NCBI GenBank assembly: GCA_008729055.1
Contig: SDUX01000003.1
Coordinates: 1,860,001 to 1,924,000 of the forward strand
DNA: 64,000 nt
Source of the DNA: Pyropia haitanensis
Lineage: Eukaryota; Rhodophyta; Bangiophyceae; Bangiales; Bangiaceae
Direction of reading: 5' to 3'
In this document: positions 62,311 through 64,000 of the stretch, piece by piece
Layout: each line of letters begins with the position of its first letter
Position numbering within the stretch: the first letter of the stretch is position 1
The notes under the pieces: generated by a model
What the model was told of the DNA's origin: nothing
Database searches by the model: none
The model's input: only the letters and a program-made list of their open reading frames with translations
Position numbers and translations under genes: made by a program

Positions 62311-64000
62311 TCAACTGCGCCGCGCCAGCTCGCACCGGTTATAGTGGCACGTGGCGTACGTGCCGCAAACGGCACCCGTGTAGCCACCGCACGGCCCGCC
62401 CACGGGCGACACCGTCGCGCACCGGTTGCTGTTGCACACGAGGCCGCTGGCACAGACCGGCCCCGCGTAGCCGCCGCAGGGCCCCCCCTTGGGCGACACC
62501 CGCGCGCACGCGCCGTTATGACAGTCGAGGCCCCGGCCGCAGACCGCGTGCGTGGCGCCGCCGCACGCGCCGCCGTCACCCGACACGGTCACGCACTTGG
62601 CGTCGACGCAGCTCAGGTCCGCGGCACAAAACGCGTGGCTGTCGCCGCCGCAGTCGCCGCCGGGGCCGCTCTGCTTGGCGCACGTGCCGTCCTTGCACGC
62701 CAGGTCCGCGCCGCAGACCGCGTGCGAGTAGCCGCCGCACTCGCCGCCCGGCGGCGAGACGCGGGCGCAAAACTGGTCCGCGCACGCCAGGCCCCGCGCG
62801 CAGTAGGCGTGGCTGGCGCCGCCGCACGCGCCGCCAACGCCGCTCTCCTTGGCACATTTGCCGGCGACGCACGTCAGGTCCGTGCCGCAGATGGCGTTGG
62901 TGTATCCGCCGCACGCGCCGCCCGCGCCCGACACGGCCACGCACTTGTCGTCGTTGCAGCTCAGGTCCGCGGCACAAAACGCGTGGCTGTCGCCGCCGCA
63001 GTCGCCACCGGGGCCGCTCTGCTTGGCGCACGTGCCGTCCTTGCACGCCAGGTCTGCGCCGCAGACCGCGTGCGTGTAGCCGCCGCACATGCCGCCCGCG
63101 CCCGACACGGTGACGCACTTCTTGTCCTTGCACGTTAGGTCCGCGCCACAGAACGCGTCGCTGTCGCGGCCGCACCTCCCCCCCGCGCCGCTCTCCGTCG
63201 CGCACGAGCCGTCCTTGCAGGCGAGGTCCTTGGCACAGAACGCGTTGCTGTCGCGGCCGCACACGCCGCCCTTGCCGCTCTCCTCAAAGCACTTGCCGCC
63301 CTTGCACGACAGGTCCTCGTCGCACACTGCGTGGGTGTAGCCGCCGCATGCGCCGCCGACCGGCGAGACGGTAACGCACGTCTTATCGTTGCAGGTGAGG
63401 TCCTTGGCACAGAACGCGTTGCTGTCACGGCCGCACACGCCGCCCTTGCCGCTCTCGGTCGCGCACTTGCCAGCCTTGCACGCCAGCTTCTCGTCGCACA
63501 CTGCGTTGGTGTAGCCGCCACACGCGCCGCCGGCCGGCGAGACGGTCAGGCATTTGCCGGCCTTGCACGCCAGCTTCTCATCACACACCGCCTGCGTGTA
63601 GCCACCGCACGCACCCCCCGGCGGCGAGATGATCAGACACTTCTTGTCCTTGCACGTCAGGTCCTTGGCGCAGTACGCGTCGCTTCCACGGCCGCAGACG
63701 CCGCCTTTGCCGCTCTCCTTCAGACAAGTTCCGTCCTTGCAGGTCAGCTTCTTGTCGCACACCGCGTGGGTGTAGCCGCCGCACTTGCCGCCGGCCGGCG
63801 ACACAGTGACGCACTTCTTGCCATGGCACGTCAGGTCCGCGGCACAGTGCGCGTTGCTGCCGCGGCCGCACGCACCTCCCTTGCCACTCTCCTTCGAGCA
63901 CTTGCCGCCCTTGCACGACAGCTTCTCGTCGCACACCGCGCGGGTGTAGCCACCGCACGCACCCCCAGCCGGCGATACGGACACGCACTTGCCCGCCTTG
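62311..64000 (-). CDS. Cysteine-rich 29-residue repeat protein, N-terminus outside the window
   Basis: The minus-strand frame is open from the window edge to a TGA at 62311. It contains 19 complete modules of 29 residues (87-bp period), then ELARRS. Each module has four Cys spaced C-x7-C-x5-C-x4-C, with nine or so residues to the next module. Two kinds alternate: type A reads VSPAGGACGGYTHAVC and type B reads ESGKGGVCGRDSNAFC. The even number of Cys per module suggests self-contained disulfide units, so the protein is likely secreted or part of the cell surface or wall (inference). No signal peptide can be seen because the start is missing. There is no frame slip, and the codon use is GC-rich but clean. 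I do not recognise a named domain. Confidence 0.85.
   Translation of the reverse strand, partial: KAGKCVSVSPAGGACGGYTRAVCDEKLSCKGGKCSKESGKGGACGRGSNAHCAADLTCHGKKCVTVSPAGGKCGGYTHAVCDKKLTCKDGTCLKESGKGGVCGRGSDAYCAKDLTCKDKKCLIISPPGGACGGYTQAVCDEKLACKAGKCLTVSPAGGACGGYTNAVCDEKLACKAGKCATESGKGGVCGRDSNAFCAKDLTCNDKTCVTVSPVGGACGGYTHAVCDEDLSCKGGKCFEESGKGGVCGRDSNAFCAKDLACKDGSCATESGAGGRCGRDSDAFCGADLTCKDKKCVTVSGAGGMCGGYTHAVCGADLACKDGTCAKQSGPGGDCGGDSHAFCAADLSCNDDKCVAVSGAGGACGGYTNAICGTDLTCVAGKCAKESGVGGACGGASHAYCARGLACADQFCARVSPPGGECGGYSHAVCGADLACKDGTCAKQSGPGGDCGGDSHAFCAADLSCVDAKCVTVSGDGGACGGATHAVCGRGLDCHNGACARVSPKGGPCGGYAGPVCASGLVCNSNRCATVSPVGGPCGGYTGAVCGTYATCHYNRCELARRS

Noticed and set aside
62311..64000. Regular 87-bp repeats as a possible CRISPR array
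   Set aside because: The periodicity is fully coding, with Cys spacing preserved and no unique spacers between identical repeats.

Overview
The window is nuclear DNA of a photosynthetic eukaryote with an extremely GC-rich genome. The best fit is a bangiophyte red alga of the Porphyra/Pyropia type. This is inferred from four things: G/C-saturated coding and intergenic DNA, compact genes with few short introns, organelle-targeted proteins of cyanobacterial origin (HCF136, siroheme-pathway SUMT), and a nuclear gene for a mitochondrial-type ribosomal protein uL2. No rRNA, tRNA or CRISPR array was recognised.

Layout. Positions 1-10.8 kb hold mostly low-complexity DNA, two non-autonomous DNA transposon-like elements (675-1416 and 9586-10780, the latter with a perfect 8-bp target duplication), a 90-bp palindrome, and one clean lower-GC gene for a Crinkler-like P-loop NTPase with a nuclease-like C-terminus. 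From 11.4 to 31.8 kb come an ankyrin-repeat protein, snurportin-1, a small CCDC25/Jlp2-like NFACT-R protein, mitochondrial uL2, a START-like protein, an S4-domain protein, HCF136, SUMT and a catalytically dead Siw14/Oca-type phosphatase. From 32.5 to 49.3 kb are organellar prolyl-tRNA synthetase, N-acetylglutamate synthase, a polytopic membrane protein of unknown function, a syntaxin, a secreted unknown, and a mitochondrial pyrimidine-nucleotide carrier. From 51.1 kb to the end are a C2-type phospholipase D with a very large Gly/Tyr/Gln/His repeat insertion, a cobalamin-trafficking MMADHC homologue, a [2Fe-2S] ferredoxin, a CHMP2/Vps2 ESCRT-III subunit, and the C-terminal part of a cysteine-rich repeat protein that runs off the window.

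The genes are mostly unrelated housekeeping functions: plastid photosystem assembly and siroheme, arginine synthesis, organellar translation, vitamin B12 handling, membrane traffic and snRNP import. They are interleaved on both strands and do not form an operon-like unit. Several form divergent pairs: NFACT-R/uL2, START/S4, HCF136/SUMT, pseudophosphatase/ProRS, carrier/PLD and MMADHC/ferredoxin.

Two general properties matter for reading the annotation. First, all nine introns whose borders are fixed by protein homology begin GTACGT or GTGCGT and end CAG, so the donor consensus is GTRCGT. Second, many reading frames break exactly inside G or C homopolymers while homology continues in another frame. 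These are treated as probable sequence-length errors, not pseudogenes. Starts of several genes could not be fixed for this reason. Very GC-rich genes also create long spurious antisense ORFs, which were left out.
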